NCBI GenBank assembly: GCA_021736385.1
Contig: JAIPFY010000035.1
Span: forward strand, 1 to 33,763
Length of the DNA stretch: 33,763 bases
Reading direction: 5' to 3'
DNA from: Spirochaetia bacterium
GTDB lineage: Bacteria > Spirochaetota > Spirochaetia > CAKZLE01
The stretch's first letter is position 1. Each line of letters starts with the position of its first letter. The translations under genes were made by a program, and so were the position numbers. Shown piece after piece: positions 1 through 7,571 of this stretch. The notes beneath the pieces are model-generated. The model had not been told where the DNA came from, made no database searches, and saw only the letters and a program-made list of their open reading frames with translations.

Positions 1-2
1 TG

Positions 3-446
3 GTCCTGATCATGTCGGTGATCCTCAACCGTACCGCAGCCGGATTCGGCATGTACATGATCGGTTCGAACGAGATCGCTACCAAGTTCTCGGGGATCAG
101 CAACAGTTCGGTGCTGATCAAGACCTACGTGATCTCAGGGCTCTATTCAGGAGTCGCTGCGCTGGTGATGATCTCCAGATTCAACTCAGCACGGGCGGGC
201 TACGGTGATTCATATCTGCTGGTGACCATCCTGGCAGCGGTCCTGGGAGGGGTCAGCAGTGATGGAGGCTTCGGCAGGGTCTCAGGTCTGGTGATCGCTC
301 TGGTCACCCTGCAGATGATCTCAAGCGGGTTGAACCTCATGCGGGTGAGTTCGTTCATGACCACAGCGCTCTGGGGGATCCTGATGATCACGGTCATGGT
401 CATCAACTACATCATAGATCACAGAAAGGGGAGTATTCATGTCTGA
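3..446 (+). CDS. Sugar ABC transporter permease, C-terminal part (5' end outside window)
   Basis: The frame is open to the left edge, so only about the last 148 residues of a membrane permease are visible. What is seen is a series of hydrophobic helices with the glycine-rich motif AAVLGGVSSDGGFG, typical of the C-terminal half of RbsC/RhaP/RhaQ-type permeases (BPD_transp_2 family), which import monosaccharides with a periplasmic binding protein and an ATPase. It ends in a short basic tail (DHRKGSIHV) as expected for a cytoplasmic C terminus. The stop codon overlaps the start of the downstream rhamnulokinase by 8 nt (ATGTCTGA), so the two are translationally coupled. This makes L-rhamnose or a related deoxy-sugar the most likely substrate. 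Family assignment is fairly firm; the substrate is inferred from the neighbour only. Confidence 0.8.
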   Translation, partial: VLIMSVILNRTAAGFGMYMIGSNEIATKFSGISNSSVLIKTYVISGLYSGVAALVMISRFNSARAGYGDSYLLVTILAAVLGGVSSDGGFGRVSGLVIALVTLQMISSGLNLMRVSSFMTTALWGILMITVMVINYIIDHRKGSIHV

Positions 447-1851
447 AACACGTCACTACATCGGCTTCGACTGCGGGAACTCGTCGATCAGGACCGTCCT
501 GAGCTCGTTCGACGGTTCACAGATCACCACCGAGGTCGTCCATCAGGTACCCAACCGCTCGATACGTGCCCATCGCTATGAGTTCTGGGATGTCCTGAAC
601 ATCTTCTACCAGATGCAGAAGGGCTTCAAGCTCGCCCTCGACAGGGCCCCGGATGCCAGATCCTTCGGGATCTCGACCTGGGGGATCGATTTTGGTCTCA
701 TCGGTGCTTCGAACGAACTGCTGACCAATCCGCTGTGCTACAGGAATCCTCTGGGGAGGATCGGTATGGATACCCTCGATGCCGATCATCAGCGCAGGAT
801 GTTCTTCAGTACCGGGATACAGAATCATCCGATGAACTCGGTGTATCAGCTGCTGGGGATCAGGCAGGAGCTTCCTGAGTTCCTCGCTGCCGCCTCACAT
901 CTGCTGCTCGTCCCCGACCTGCTGAACTACCTGTTCACCGGTCAGATGAACTCGGAGACTTCGATCGCCAGTACGATGCAGCTGCTCGATATGAGAACAC
1001 AGACCTACTGTGAACCGCTGTTCGAGGAGCTCTCCCTGGACAGGGAGCTGTTCTCCCCGCTGGTCGCCCATCGTACGATCCGCGGGACGCTGCGTGAGGA
1101 TATCGCACAGCTGCTGGGTACAGAGTGTCTTCCTGCCATCTGTGTACCCTCTCATGATACGGCTTCCGCGGTGGTGGCGGTCCCGACGGTGGAGGAGGAT
1201 TTCGTCTTCATCAGCTCAGGGACCTGGTCGCTCATCGGTACCGAACTGCAGCAGCCGATCATCGACAGTGAGGTCTTCGAACGGGGGTTTGCCAATGAGG
1301 GGGGAGCGCTCGGTACGATCACCCTGCTGAAGAACTCAGCCGGCATGCATATTCTGGAGAACATCAAACGGGAGATGGAGTTCAGTGATTCACGAGCCTA
1401 CAGCTGGGAAGAGCTCATCGGGATGTCCCGCTCGTCTCTGGATGACCCCGCACTTGAGATCTTCGATCCGAACGATGAGCAGCTCTACAACCCTGATTCG
1501 ATGATCGGTACGCTGCGCTCGATCACCGGCATCTCTGATACCGGCCGTATCCTGGCATCAGCATATGCCTCACTGGCTGAGAGCTATGCTTCGACGATCG
1601 CCGACCTCGAGCAGATCACCGGCAAGTCCTATCCGGTGATCCATATGATCGGCGGGGGGGCACGGAACGACCATCTCAATCAGATGACTGCCGACCGTGC
1701 CGGGAAGCAGGTGATCGCAGGTCCCGTAGAGGCGACCTCTCTGGGTACCGCGGCGCTGCAGATCCTCCACGATCATCCTCAGATGAGCGTCTCTGACATA
1801 CGTACGATCATACGTGATTCCTCTGATCTGCAGAGCTACGAACCGGCTTGA
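439..1851 (+). CDS. rhaB: Rhamnulokinase (FGGY carbohydrate kinase)
   Basis: This 470-residue protein is of full FGGY-kinase length. It would phosphorylate L-rhamnulose to rhamnulose-1-phosphate in the cytoplasm. The N-terminal phosphate-binding strand is GFDCGNSS (residues 9-16). The segment VPSHDTASAV (236-245) carries the expected catalytic Asp at 240, and the RhaB-typical SSGTWSLIG and NEGG motifs follow. A second glycine-rich loop, MIGGGARN, lies near residue 405. The start ATG at 439 has AAAGGGGA about 7 nt upstream and overlaps the permease stop by 8 nt. The context (ABC permease immediately upstream) supports uptake followed by phosphorylation. No isomerase or aldolase is seen downstream, so the rest of the pathway must lie to the left or elsewhere. 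A related FGGY kinase acting on another ketose (for example AI-2) is less likely given the motif match. Confidence 0.88.
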   Translation: MSETRHYIGFDCGNSSIRTVLSSFDGSQITTEVVHQVPNRSIRAHRYEFWDVLNIFYQMQKGFKLALDRAPDARSFGISTWGIDFGLIGASNELLTNPLCYRNPLGRIGMDTLDADHQRRMFFSTGIQNHPMNSVYQLLGIRQELPEFLAAASHLLLVPDLLNYLFTGQMNSETSIASTMQLLDMRTQTYCEPLFEELSLDRELFSPLVAHRTIRGTLREDIAQLLGTECLPAICVPSHDTASAVVAVPTVEEDFVFISSGTWSLIGTELQQPIIDSEVFERGFANEGGALGTITLLKNSAGMHILENIKREMEFSDSRAYSWEELIGMSRSSLDDPALEIFDPNDEQLYNPDSMIGTLRSITGISDTGRILASAYASLAESYASTIADLEQITGKSYPVIHMIGGGARNDHLNQMTADRAGKQVIAGPVEATSLGTAALQILHDHPQMSVSDIRTIIRDSSDLQSYEPA

Positions 1852-1956
1852 TCACCTGTACGCCCAGTATCCGGGGTGGCTTCTCTGATGAGAACTTCAT
1901 GAATACCGGTGTACAGCAGCTTCTGGGTCCTTCCCCCTGTTCCCAAGTTCCGATAT

Positions 1957-2019
1957 CCTGAACATGCAGCACGGGTATGATCCCGTACGAAGGAAAAAAC
2001 TCTCTGTTGCATGTTCAGG
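1957..2019. repeat. Perfect 12-bp inverted repeat in front of the acyltransferase gene
   Basis: CCTGAACATGCA (1957-1968) is repeated as its exact reverse complement TGCATGTTCAGG (2008-2019), separated by 39 bp. A smaller nested pair, ACGGG (1971-1975) and CCCGT (1982-1986), lies inside. The right arm sits about 20 bp upstream of a TATAAT box, where a -35 element would be. It could therefore be a regulator-binding site or DNA loop. It could also be a processed stem at the end of the upstream transcript, but there is no U-run to make it an ordinary terminator. Confidence 0.6.
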
Positions 2020-2038
2020 GGTAACGGGGTACTATTGC

Positions 2039-2044
2039 TATAAT
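2039..2044 (+). promoter_or_regulatory. -10 element for the plsC-like/gltS/SMUG1 operon
   Basis: There is an exact TATAAT 20 nt upstream of the ATG at 2065. The -35 region is poor (around TTCAGG, 2014-2019) and overlaps the right arm of the 12-bp inverted repeat, which fits a regulated promoter. The predicted start near 2051 leaves a leader of only about 14 nt, with a weak GGGA ribosome site at 2054-2057. Confidence 0.55.
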
Positions 2045-2064
2045 ACGTACTATGGGAATGATAC

Positions 2065-3306
2065 ATGAAAAAGCACCAGCAGACTGATCGTGAGATCGCT
2101 ACTTCCATGAGTTTTGTGAGATTCGTCAAGAGTACCTACGGGATACCGGTACGCAGGATGTACAATATCACGACGGCCAACGAGGCGCCGGTCTTCGGAC
2201 TCAAGCCTCCCTATATACTGCTTTCGAATCATGTGAACACGCTCGATCCGATCCTGATCTCCCTGATGCACAACCGTCATATACACTGGGTCGCGGCAGA
2301 CACGCTGTTCAGGAACCGGTATCTGCGGTTCCTGCTCAGGCGCATGATCGGGACCATCTCGAAGACGAAATCCCGTTCCGACTACTATACCATCAAACAG
2401 ATCACCAAGACCGTCCGCCGCGGCGGGGTGGTAGGACTCTTCCCCGAAGGTCAGAGGACCTGGGACGGGCGAAGCCTGCCGCTGTTCTATGCCACGGCGA
2501 AACTGGTGAGGATGCTCAAGGTCCCTGTGGTGCTCTGCACCCTCGAAGGGGGCTATCACACGCTTCCGCGGTGGAGTCCCAAGCGAAGGCGGGGAAAGAT
2601 GGTCCTCGCCTATCAGGATCCCATCATGCCTGAGGAGTTCTCCTCCATGAAGGTGCAGGAGATCCATGAGATGCTCTACAACAGGCTCTATCATGATGCC
2701 GATGAGTATCAGCGATCCCATAAGATCATCTACGCCAGTGACCGGCGGGCAGAACATGTGGAGCATGTGCTCTATCTCTGTCCCTCCTGCGGTGCGGCAG
2801 GGCTGCTCTCCTCGCACGGCAATGATCTGACCTGCAGCGCCTGCGGCTACACGGCACATATGGACATCTACGGTTTCTTCCAATACCCCGAGGGTATCGA
2901 AGGCTTCCCGACAGTGGCAGACTGGAACTCCTGGCAGCATGAAGAACTCAAACGCAGGGTCCTCAGTGCCTGGTGGAAGCCAGAAGAGGCGATCTTTCCT
3001 GAAGACAGGGCACGCATGTTCTCCGGCTACCGTGACAGCAGGATGAAGGTGCTCGGGACCGTCGGTGTCCGCATGAGTACCCGCGGGATCGAAGTCATCA
3101 GGCCTGAGGGTGTGACGCTCTTCAAGTTGGAAGAGATCGAATCACTGGCTGTCGCACTGCAGAGGAATCTGGAGTTCTACTATGAGAAGCGTATGTACCG
3201 GCTCCATTTCCCCGACCAGAGGACATCAGCCTATAAATACCTTGCCGTGTACGAAGCGATCGTTTCTGCCGGAAAGGATGACAGTCTCACAGCAATAACC
3301 GTTTGA
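2065..3306 (+). CDS. PlsC-type 1-acylglycerol-3-phosphate acyltransferase family protein with internal zinc ribbon
   Basis: A 413-residue protein. The N-terminal half is an LPLAT/PlsC acyltransferase domain with the H-X4-D motif in SNHVNTLDP (His56, Asp61) and the acyl-acceptor motif FPEGQR (126-131). These enzymes acylate lysophosphatidate or similar lysolipids at the inner face of the membrane. The unusual part begins near residue 239: LCPSCG and, 15 residues on, CSACGY form a C-x2-C/C-x2-C zinc ribbon (Cys239, 242, 257, 260). About 150 more residues follow that I do not recognise. A standard bacterial PlsC is about 240 residues, so the C-terminal 170 residues are an accessory module. It is the first gene of a run with the symporter (18-nt gap) and SMUG1. 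The true acyl acceptor is unknown. Confidence 0.82.
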   Translation: MKKHQQTDREIATSMSFVRFVKSTYGIPVRRMYNITTANEAPVFGLKPPYILLSNHVNTLDPILISLMHNRHIHWVAADTLFRNRYLRFLLRRMIGTISKTKSRSDYYTIKQITKTVRRGGVVGLFPEGQRTWDGRSLPLFYATAKLVRMLKVPVVLCTLEGGYHTLPRWSPKRRRGKMVLAYQDPIMPEEFSSMKVQEIHEMLYNRLYHDADEYQRSHKIIYASDRRAEHVEHVLYLCPSCGAAGLLSSHGNDLTCSACGYTAHMDIYGFFQYPEGIEGFPTVADWNSWQHEELKRRVLSAWWKPEEAIFPEDRARMFSGYRDSRMKVLGTVGVRMSTRGIEVIRPEGVTLFKLEEIESLAVALQRNLEFYYEKRMYRLHFPDQRTSAYKYLAVYEAIVSAGKDDSLTAITV

Positions 3307-3324
3307 CCGCACAGGGAGGCCTCC

Positions 3325-4755
3325 ATGCATTACGATTGGACCATATTCATTCATCTCGGGATCCTGTCCATAGCACTCATCGCAGGTTCGTTCATCCGGG
3401 CCAAGGTGCGATTCTTTCAGAAGTATCTCATCCCCAACGCACTCACCGCAGGGTTCATCCTGCTGGTCTTCTATAACTTCATCGCACCGAGGTTCGCCCT
3501 GGGCACGAACGTACTCGGTGAACTGGTCTATCATCTGCTCAACCTCTCCTTCATCGCCATGACCCTGCGAAAGTCGCAGAAGGCCACACAGGCCATGAGA
3601 AAGCGGATCTTCCCGACCACCATCGGCGTCCTTTCGCAGTATGCCCTCCAGTGTGTGGCGGGGCTGCTGATCACCTTCGTGCTCATCAGGACCGTCATGC
3701 CTGATCTCTTCCCTGCGATCGGCTTCTCCCTGCCACTTGGCTTCGTACTCGGACCGGGACAGGCCTATACCATCGGATCGGCATGGGAAGCGTTCGGGTT
3801 CACCGGAGCCGGCTCTGCGGGGCTGACCTTTGCCGCGATCGGGTTCCTCTGGGGCTGTTTCGGCGGTATCTTCATGATCAATATGGGATTGAAGCGTAAC
3901 TGGATCAGTGAGGAGGATGTGCAGAAGATCAGAGACAAGGATACCAGCGGGGGGATCCTCGGCAGGAAGGCCAGACGTCCGGCAGCCGGGTATCTCTGTA
4001 CCGAGACCGAGGCCATCGACTCGATGACCTTCAATGCCTCGTTCGTCTTCGGCGTCTATCTGCTCTCGTTCGGACTGCTGCATCTGCTGACCCTGCTGCT
4101 CTCGCTGCTCGGGAATCTTGGCAATGAGCTTGCAGTGAATCTGTGGGGGATCAACTTCATCTTCTCAGCCCTGACCGCTATGATGGTCAAGGGTATCATG
4201 CGAAAGATCGATGTGCATTATGTCCTGGACAGCGGTACGCTGACGAGGATCTCCGGGGTATCGGTCGACATGATGGTGACAGCCTCCATCGCCTCCATCT
4301 CCCTGGTCGTGGTGGCTCAGTACTGGCTCCCCATCGTGCTGCTGACGACCGTCGGTGGTCTGATGGCCTATTTCTCCCTTCCCTGGATCTGCTCACGTCT
4401 CTTCGTGGACCATCAGTTCCACCGTGCGCTGGTGATCTTCGGAGCCTCTACCGGTACGATGCCCACCGGGCTTGCACTCCTGCGTGTCGTTGACCCTGAA
4501 TTCGAGACACCGGTAGCCTCTGACTATATGTATTCGAGCGGGCTGACTTTCCTGCTTGCCATCCCGCTGATCCTCAGCATCAACCTGCCGGCTTACAGTG
4601 TCACCTCTCAGAGGCCTGAACTCTTCTGGTATGCCGTGCTGCTGAGTCTTGCCTATCTGGTCTTCGTGATCATCGCCTTCTTTGCCGTATCGAGAAGACG
4701 CGGTATCGCACAGGTTGGACGCCGCTGGTATCGCGAGGGGAAGGATCATGTCTGA
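3325..4755 (+). CDS. Sodium/glutamate symporter family protein (GltS/ESS type)
   Basis: A 476-residue polytopic membrane protein with about 10-12 hydrophobic segments, arranged as two similar halves around a cytoplasmic loop (about residues 195-235). Family-typical features are LGFVLGPGQAYTIGSAWE in the first half and FGASTGTMPTGLALLRVVDP in the second, which correspond to the re-entrant loops that bind Na+ and substrate in ESS-family transporters. E. coli GltS is about 400 residues, so this one is longer. The start at 3325 has GGGAGG 6 nt upstream. It lies 18 nt after the acyltransferase and overlaps SMUG1 by 8 nt (ATGTCTGA), so the three are probably co-transcribed. Glutamate is the default substrate for the family; another dicarboxylate or amino acid cannot be excluded. 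Confidence 0.8.
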   Translation: MHYDWTIFIHLGILSIALIAGSFIRAKVRFFQKYLIPNALTAGFILLVFYNFIAPRFALGTNVLGELVYHLLNLSFIAMTLRKSQKATQAMRKRIFPTTIGVLSQYALQCVAGLLITFVLIRTVMPDLFPAIGFSLPLGFVLGPGQAYTIGSAWEAFGFTGAGSAGLTFAAIGFLWGCFGGIFMINMGLKRNWISEEDVQKIRDKDTSGGILGRKARRPAAGYLCTETEAIDSMTFNASFVFGVYLLSFGLLHLLTLLLSLLGNLGNELAVNLWGINFIFSALTAMMVKGIMRKIDVHYVLDSGTLTRISGVSVDMMVTASIASISLVVVAQYWLPIVLLTTVGGLMAYFSLPWICSRLFVDHQFHRALVIFGASTGTMPTGLALLRVVDPEFETPVASDYMYSSGLTFLLAIPLILSINLPAYSVTSQRPELFWYAVLLSLAYLVFVIIAFFAVSRRRGIAQVGRRWYREGKDHV

Positions 4756-5509
4756 GAGGTCCTGTCAGAGCATCGATGATGAGCTGATCGCCTGTACGCA
4801 CGAACTCTCACGTGCGGTCTCATCCCTGAGCTGGTCACGTGAGGATCTGACGATCTACAATCCTCTTGCATATGCCCGACTGCCGCATGAGACCTATATC
4901 AGGCGGTATGTCACCTCAACGAAGCGGGTCCTCTTTCTGGGGATGAACCCCGGTCCCTGGGGCATGGCGCAGACAGGGGTCCCCTTTGGGGAGATCACTG
5001 CGGTCCGGGACTGGCTGCAGATCGAGCAGCCGGTGGGGCTGCCGGCAGTTGAGCATCCAAAACGACCTGTCACCGGGTTCTCGACGACCAGGAGTGAGGT
5101 CAGCGGCAGACGGCTGTGGGCTCTGATGCAGCAGCGGTTCACCGATGCCCCGCACTTCTTTCAGGACCATGCGGTCTTCAACTACTGTCCTCTGGTCTTC
5201 ATGGAACCGAGCGGGAAGAATCTCACTCCCGACAAACTGCCGGCTGCTGACAGAGCACCGCTCGAAGAGCTCTGTGACCGATACCTGCAGCAGGTGATCA
5301 CGCTCCTGCAGCCGCAGTGGCTCGTGGGTGTGGGTAAGTATGCTCAGAAGAAGCTCATCTCACTGGTCGCCGAACGGGAAGACCCATCAGCAGCAGCCCC
5401 GGAAGTGGCCTGGATACTTCATCCCTCCCCGGCAAGTCCTGCAGCCAATCGAGGCTGGGCAGCAGCTGCACAGAGACAGCTGATAGAGCAGGGCATCTGG
5501 TCCTCATGA
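4748..5509 (+). CDS. SMUG1-family uracil-DNA glycosylase
   Basis: Starting at 4748 (ATG overlapping the symporter stop) gives 253 residues. The N-terminal catalytic motif GMNPGPWGMAQTGVPFGE (residues 65-82) and the C-terminal DNA-intercalation motif HPSPASPAANRGW (from His225) are the two hallmarks of single-strand-selective monofunctional uracil-DNA glycosylase. SMUG1 excises uracil and oxidised pyrimidines to start base-excision repair. SMUG1 is much less common in bacteria than Ung. An in-frame ATG 66 nt further upstream would lie deep inside the symporter gene and lacks a ribosome site, so it was not used. The 3' end overlaps the convergent methyltransferase gene by 6 bp. Assignment is firm; substrate range is not visible. 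Confidence 0.9.
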   Translation: MSERSCQSIDDELIACTHELSRAVSSLSWSREDLTIYNPLAYARLPHETYIRRYVTSTKRVLFLGMNPGPWGMAQTGVPFGEITAVRDWLQIEQPVGLPAVEHPKRPVTGFSTTRSEVSGRRLWALMQQRFTDAPHFFQDHAVFNYCPLVFMEPSGKNLTPDKLPAADRAPLEELCDRYLQQVITLLQPQWLVGVGKYAQKKLISLVAEREDPSAAAPEVAWILHPSPASPAANRGWAAAAQRQLIEQGIWSS

Positions 5510-5998
5510 GACTGCAGTAGAGCGTTCCCATGCAAGCAGAAAGACCTTCAGATCCCTTCCAGGGCGGTAGTCCCCAGGACTCCCGTCGGCTCTGATCACC
5601 CGGTGGCAGGGCAGGAACAGCAGCAGAGGATTGGAGGCGATAGCACCTGCGGCAGCTCTGACGGCTTGCGGCCTGCCGGCAGCGGCTGCCAGTTCTCTGT
5701 AGCTGACAGTATGCCCATAGGGGATGTTCTGCAGGACCCTTCGGATGAGCTGCTGGAATCCTGTGCCCTCAAGCTGCAGCGGTATATCATGGAAGTCGGT
5801 CCTGGTATGGGTGAAATACTCATCAAGAGCTCTGCAGGATCTCTGCAGGATGTCGATCTCATCATCGCTCACCCTGTGCACTGCCGCTGATGAAGGGGTC
5901 TCAGAGCACAGAGAGAGCCTCTTGCGGTCAGTCGTTGCCAGATAGAGGGTCCCGACCGGTGTGTGATGTGCTGTCATATATACCACTGACCTTTTCAT
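5504..5998 (-). CDS. ogt: Methylated-DNA--[protein]-cysteine S-methyltransferase
   Basis: A 164-residue protein. The active-site motif is PCHRV with the acceptor Cys at 131, preceded by the winged-helix DNA-binding segment IPYGHTVSYRELA and AGRPQAVRAAAGAIASNP, which includes the arginine finger. It transfers the O6-alkyl group of guanine to its own cysteine in a single suicide reaction. Length fits the Ogt type without an Ada N-terminal domain. An AGGA-like site lies about 8 nt upstream of the ATG; a second in-frame Met at residue 8 is an alternative start. It converges on SMUG1 and overlaps it by 6 bp, placing two base-lesion repair genes tail to tail. Confidence 0.93.
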   Translation of the reverse strand: MKRSVVYMTAHHTPVGTLYLATTDRKRLSLCSETPSSAAVHRVSDDEIDILQRSCRALDEYFTHTRTDFHDIPLQLEGTGFQQLIRRVLQNIPYGHTVSYRELAAAAGRPQAVRAAAGAIASNPLLLFLPCHRVIRADGSPGDYRPGRDLKVFLLAWERSTAVS

Positions 5999-6195
5999 GA
6001 TCCTATCCTATGCGAACGGTCCGCGAATGGCTAGAGAAGCAGCATGAGAAAAGCGTATGATATTCCTGCTTCGGGTGTAACCGTCACCTGTCCCTGTCTG
6101 TTACCATCTATGGGTGGATGGCAGCACCCGGGATACCGGGACTCCATTGCTCTGCGAAGTGGGTTTTTGCAGTGTGAGTCGACCGTGTTCCATGC

Positions 6196-6201
6196 TATAC
6201 T
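6196..6201 (+). promoter_or_regulatory. -10 element upstream of the 6232 lipoprotein gene
   Basis: TATACT lies 30 nt before the ATG, followed by the ribosome site GGAGAG (6221-6226). No good -35 is visible at 16-18 nt; the nearest TTGCAG (6167-6172) is 23 nt away. The rest of the 233-nt gap from 5999 to 6231 shows nothing else I can name. Confidence 0.4.
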
Positions 6202-6231
6202 TCACTATAAGAAAGACATTGGAGAGAACCT

Positions 6232-7278
6232 ATGAAAAAGTTGTTATCTGTACTGATCCTCAGTTCGCTGGTGCTGGTCATCACGCTGACCGGATGCTCC
6301 ACGACTGTGGCGTTTGATGTACTCAAGCCTGCTGAGGTCAATATGTCCGAGTACCGGACCCTTGCAGTCTTCGATTATGAACCCTATGAACTTACCAAAG
6401 AGTATTTTGCCGGCAAGCTGATCCTCAGTTATCTGTTCGGGTCACAGGAGATCGGTTCTACCGGGTTCAGGCTCTATCTCGATGATGAGATCGCCCGGTA
6501 TATGACTGACCGTACGATCAATACCCTCGGGAGGACCGGCTATTTCACGATCATCAGACCTGATCAGCTCAGGCCGTTCCAGAACTATAACACTGCGATG
6601 CTCCTTTCGAACAGATCGCTGTATGAGAGTCTGGGAGTCGATGCCGCGATCCTGGGGACCATAGAGGATATGGATTATTCGGAGACCGTGGATGAGCGGG
6701 AGAAGAAGATCTGGAACGAAGAGACAGAAGTCTATGATACACAGATCGAGGCCTATTTCATCCAGGAGGTGGAACTCGGGATCAGCTACACTGTGGTCGA
6801 TGTACGTCAGGGGACCATCCTGGCGACCGAATACCTCTCAGGACGGAAGCGCGACAGTACCTTCATCAAGGACCCCGACACCTTCCAGGCCCCCTCTCTT
6901 GAGAACCTCTATAAAGAGATCGCCCGGGGTTTCGAGACCCAGATCAGCAGGAAACTCGCTCCCTACTATGTCCGTGAATACCGGAACATCAAGGATGATA
7001 AATCCAAGGATCCCCGATCGAAGACCGCCAAGGAGTTCATCAAGAGCTCGATGTACAAGAATGCGCTCAATCTCTATCTGGAGATGTGGTATGAATCGGG
7101 CAATACCTCGGCAGGCTTCAATGCCGCGATCGTCTATGAAGTCCTCGGTCAGTTCGATTCTGCGATCGCCGTGATCAAGGATGTCTATGACTCGACCGGT
7201 CTGCCTGATGCCTACAAGGAGTACAAGCGGCTTGAACAGGTGAAGGCTGAGTCCCAGAAGGCTGCACAGCAGTATTAG
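6232..7278 (+). CDS. Lipoprotein with CsgG/LpoB-like domain and C-terminal helical (TPR-like) tail
   Basis: A 348-residue protein with a type II signal peptide ending in the lipobox LTGC, so Cys22 would be lipidated and the protein anchored in a membrane facing the periplasm. After the signal, KPAEVNMSEYRTLAVFDYE and later GVDAAILGTIEDMDYSE, followed by SYTVVDVRQGTILATEYLSG, resemble the alternating strand/helix layout of CsgG/LpoB/DUF6340-type lipoproteins. I cannot name a specific family. From about residue 270 the sequence becomes helical and repeat-like (KSSMYKNALNLYLEMWYES, then AAIVYEVLGQFDSAIAVIKD), consistent with one or two TPR units and a protein-protein interaction role. It stands alone: own -10 box, good ribosome site (GGAGAG) and a strong terminator right after it. 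Function unknown; a cell-envelope assembly role is only an inference. Confidence 0.7.
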   Translation: MKKLLSVLILSSLVLVITLTGCSTTVAFDVLKPAEVNMSEYRTLAVFDYEPYELTKEYFAGKLILSYLFGSQEIGSTGFRLYLDDEIARYMTDRTINTLGRTGYFTIIRPDQLRPFQNYNTAMLLSNRSLYESLGVDAAILGTIEDMDYSETVDEREKKIWNEETEVYDTQIEAYFIQEVELGISYTVVDVRQGTILATEYLSGRKRDSTFIKDPDTFQAPSLENLYKEIARGFETQISRKLAPYYVREYRNIKDDKSKDPRSKTAKEFIKSSMYKNALNLYLEMWYESGNTSAGFNAAIVYEVLGQFDSAIAVIKDVYDSTGLPDAYKEYKRLEQVKAESQKAAQQY

Positions 7279-7318
7279 CCTCTGGTGCAGGAAGAGCTGC
7301 CGAACAGACGAGCAGCAG

Positions 7319-7364
7319 AAGAGATGAGTGGTATCGGGTTGCCCATACGCTCATCTCTTTTTTT
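7319..7364 (+). terminator. Rho-independent terminator after the 6232 lipoprotein gene
   Basis: AAGAGATGAG (7319-7328) pairs with CTCATCTCTT (7350-7359). The loop contains a further GGG/CCC pairing, and the stem runs directly into a T-tract (7357-7364). This is a textbook intrinsic terminator. Confidence 0.88.
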
Positions 7365-7366
7365 CA

Positions 7367-7376
7367 TTATGCGTAA
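7367..7376. repeat. Distal near-copy of the TATGCATA palindrome upstream of gltB
   Basis: TTATGCGTAA differs by one base from TTATGCATAA, which overlaps the gltB promoter (7504-7513). It lies about 137 bp upstream. It may be an auxiliary operator, or chance in AT-rich DNA just after the terminator. Confidence 0.3.
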
Positions 7377-7477
7377 AACCTAAAATTCTTACATCTATAT
7401 ATCAAAATACATAAAAAACCTCCTGTAATTGTAGATATGATAATGATCTGTAATGAGAGTGGTGAGGCCTGACTCTA

Positions 7478-7507
7478 TTGACCAAATGCCGGAAATCAGC
7501 ATATTAT
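7478..7507 (+). promoter_or_regulatory. Promoter of the gltBD operon
   Basis: TTGACC (7478-7483) is followed after 18 bp by TATTAT (7502-7507). This predicts transcription from about 7514 and a leader of about 58 nt ending in the ribosome site AAGGGGAA just before ATG 7572. The -10 overlaps a 10-bp palindrome. Confidence 0.6.
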
Positions 7508-7533
7508 GCATAATAAGCAGGTGTATATGCATA
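7504..7533. promoter_or_regulatory. Paired TATGCATA palindromes at the gltB promoter (candidate operator)
   Basis: TTATGCATAA (7504-7513) overlaps the -10 box. TATGCATA occurs again at 7526-7533, exactly 21 bp further, i.e. two helical turns, so both would face the same side of the DNA. This geometry suits a regulator binding as two adjacent dimers and blocking transcription. The regulator is not identifiable from the window. Confidence 0.45.
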
Positions 7534-7537
7534 AAAA

Positions 7538-7553
7538 CTGTATAAATATACAG
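7538..7553. promoter_or_regulatory. Palindrome in the gltB leader resembling an E. coli-type SOS box
   Basis: CTGTATAAATATACAG is a 7-2-7 perfect inverted repeat between the predicted transcription start and the gltB ribosome site. It differs at one position from the E. coli LexA consensus core (CTG, then AT-rich N10, then CAG). A glutamate-synthase operon is not a usual SOS target, so binding by an unrelated repressor is at least as likely. Confidence 0.4.
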
Positions 7554-7571
7554 ACAAATCAAGGGGAATAT

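Noticed and set aside
2050-2940. Long minus-strand open frame opposite the acyltransferase gene (and similar ones at 3226-4083 and 9429-10286)
   Set aside because: Their protein sequences are low in hydrophobic structure and rich in His/Arg/Gly, as expected for the reverse strand of GC-rich coding DNA; the plus-strand genes have clear family motifs.
6044-6235. Small plus-strand open frame of 63 codons upstream of the 6232 lipoprotein
   Set aside because: No ribosome site, no recognisable features, and it runs through the lipoprotein promoter and ribosome-binding region.
7538-7553. Reading the gltB leader palindrome as proof of LexA control
   Set aside because: Only one such box was noticed, umuDC lacks it, and glutamate synthase is not a usual SOS gene; kept only as an observation.
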